From Nitrospinae bacterium CG11_big_fil_rev_8_21_14_0_20_56_8 (GTDB lineage Bacteria > Nitrospinota > Nitrospinia > Nitrospinales > VA-1), in the NCBI GenBank assembly GCA_002796165.1, contig PCWF01000159.1:1-6464 (forward strand): a stretch of 6,464 nt of DNA. Reading direction: 5' to 3'. Below are positions 5,507 to 6,464 of the stretch, piece by piece (within the stretch, counting starts at the first letter, position 1; every line of letters starts with the position of its first letter). The notes below the pieces were generated by a model that did not search any database, had not been told where the DNA came from, and saw nothing but the letters and a program-made list of their open reading frames with translations. The position numbers and the translations under genes are program-made.

Positions 5507-6464
5507 TGGACCTCTTTACGACACTGGTCATCCTCGCAACGGGAATTTTTCTGGAGGCGTTTTTCTCCGGCTCCGAGATCGCCATGATCTCGATCAACCG
5601 GGTGCGAATGAAGCAACGGGCTGAAGAGGGCAAACGCGGCACCCAGGCCGTTCTGGACCTTCTGAACACTCCGGAAAAACTCTTTGCCACCACCTCTCTG
5701 GGCACCAACATCGCGGTGGTGACCAGCACGGCCGTGTTTACCGGTTTTATGGTCATGCATTTGGGAAAACCGGGCGAAATCCTTTCCATGATCATCATTT
5801 CTCCCATCATCCTTTTCTTCGGGGAAATCGTCCCCAAAATTTTCCTCCAGCACAAGGCCGACACCCTGATGCCCTACCTGGTGTATCCCCTGAATTTTTT
5901 CTGCAAAATTTTCGGGCCGGTCAGCAACCTCACCACCCGCCTCTCGAACTTTTTTACGCAGGGCCTTATGAAAACCGGCCAGGAAAACAAGATAACCTTC
6001 AGCCGCGACCAGATTCGAAGCTCGCTGAGCCTCGATTCGCAGACCATGGATCTCGGTCCAACCGAACGGAAAATGATCCATCGCATATTCAGCTTTGGGG
6101 AAATCGCCGTGGATCAATGCATGGTCCCCCTGGTCCAGATGTATTGCATCAGCGATACGGCCAACCTCGGCGAGGCCCACAAGATCGCCATCGATTCCGG
6201 ATTTTCCCGGCTTCCGGTTTATCACGAGCGAATCCACAACCTCATCGGGATCCTGAACACGTTCGACCTGATCAACCAGCCGATCGACGCAACCCCCATT
6301 GCCGACCTTATCCGGCCGGCCTACTACGTCCCCAACAACAAGAAAATCGACGATCTGCTCAAGGAACTCCAGGCGCGCAGTCTGCACATGGCGGTCGTGG
6401 TGGACGAATATGGCGGTTGCATCGGCCTAGCCACCATTGAGGATCTGCTTGAGGAAATTGTCGG
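5506..6464 (+). CDS. Second CNNM/CorC-HlyC family membrane protein, cut by the window edge
   Basis: The frame is open from ATG 5506 to the edge, giving 319 whole codons; the C-terminal CorC_HlyC domain presumably lies beyond. It has a DUF21/CNNM membrane domain (about 4-140; segments near 4-27, 62-85 and 93-115). A CBS pair starts near 200, with SRLPVYHERI (234-243) and VVVDEYGGCIGLATIEDLLEEI (298-318). Ion-site motifs are FFSGSE (19-24) and FFGEIVPK (104-111), but the usual GNNLVN region reads GTNIAV (66-71). Compared with the upstream paralogue, the acidic linker is weaker, and the MTPR-like loop reads MVPLVQM (206-212), without the basic residue. The ATG overlaps the upstream stop (TGATG, one shared base) and no strong ribosome binding site precedes it, so translation is probably coupled. 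The tight pairing suggests joint production and perhaps a heterodimer (inference). Confidence 0.92.
   Translation, partial: MDLFTTLVILATGIFLEAFFSGSEIAMISINRVRMKQRAEEGKRGTQAVLDLLNTPEKLFATTSLGTNIAVVTSTAVFTGFMVMHLGKPGEILSMIIISPIILFFGEIVPKIFLQHKADTLMPYLVYPLNFFCKIFGPVSNLTTRLSNFFTQGLMKTGQENKITFSRDQIRSSLSLDSQTMDLGPTERKMIHRIFSFGEIAVDQCMVPLVQMYCISDTANLGEAHKIAIDSGFSRLPVYHERIHNLIGILNTFDLINQPIDATPIADLIRPAYYVPNNKKIDDLLKELQARSLHMAVVVDEYGGCIGLATIEDLLEEIV

Noticed and set aside
5377..6387. Long minus-strand open frame of 336 codons
   Set aside because: It is antisense to the two CNNM genes, both clearly real. Its His/Asp/Gly-rich composition is typical of a shadow frame.
6117..6440. + strand open frame of 107 codons, rich in Pro and Arg
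   Set aside because: It is an out-of-frame reading of the second CNNM gene, whose CBS motifs occupy another frame at the same place.

Overview
The window is a stretch of ordinary-looking bacterial chromosome, moderately GC-rich with G/C-biased third codon positions. It is densely coded on the + strand. There is no transposase, phage gene, CRISPR array, tRNA or rRNA. A Sec signal peptide on the first protein, SelO, and a pair of CNNM/CorC-type membrane proteins fit a Gram-negative bacterium. A Nitrospinota, Desulfobacterota or Pseudomonadota-like host is plausible, but the sequence alone does not fix the taxon.

Layout, left to right: (1) 1-289, a left-edge and intergenic stretch with no complete gene. 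Its first 94 bases, read on the minus strand, resemble part of an ankyrin repeat. (2) 290-943, a secreted six-cysteine DUF1566 (Lcl C-terminal type) protein. (3) 944-1149, intergenic with one GC-rich hairpin. (4) 1150-2667, SelO protein adenylyltransferase with no ATG start. (5) 2725-2961, a 78-aa protein of unknown function. (6) 3066-4097, thiL, thiamine-monophosphate kinase. (7) 4199-5506, a complete CNNM/CorC-HlyC membrane protein. (8) 5506 to the window end, a second and divergent CNNM/CorC paralogue joined to the first by a TGATG stop/start overlap and cut by the edge.

Genes 4 to 8 run in the same direction with gaps of 57, 104 and 101 bases and one overlap. They could be one transcript, but every gap holds a GC-rich inverted repeat without a U-tract, so internal processing or separate promoters are equally possible. 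SelO and ThiL are ATP- and divalent-metal-dependent enzymes, and the CNNM pair is predicted to move or sense Mg2+ or another divalent ion. A shared link to Mg-ATP is only an inference.

No clearly new system is evident. The points most worth a second look are: SelO lacks the activation-loop cysteine known to form a regulatory disulfide in E. coli, yet keeps the C-terminal cysteine and has a new cysteine beside the nucleotide-binding lysine; the two overlapping CNNM paralogues depart from different conserved ion-site motifs; a small uncharacterised protein lies between selO and thiL; and selO and the first CNNM gene appear to use non-ATG starts.
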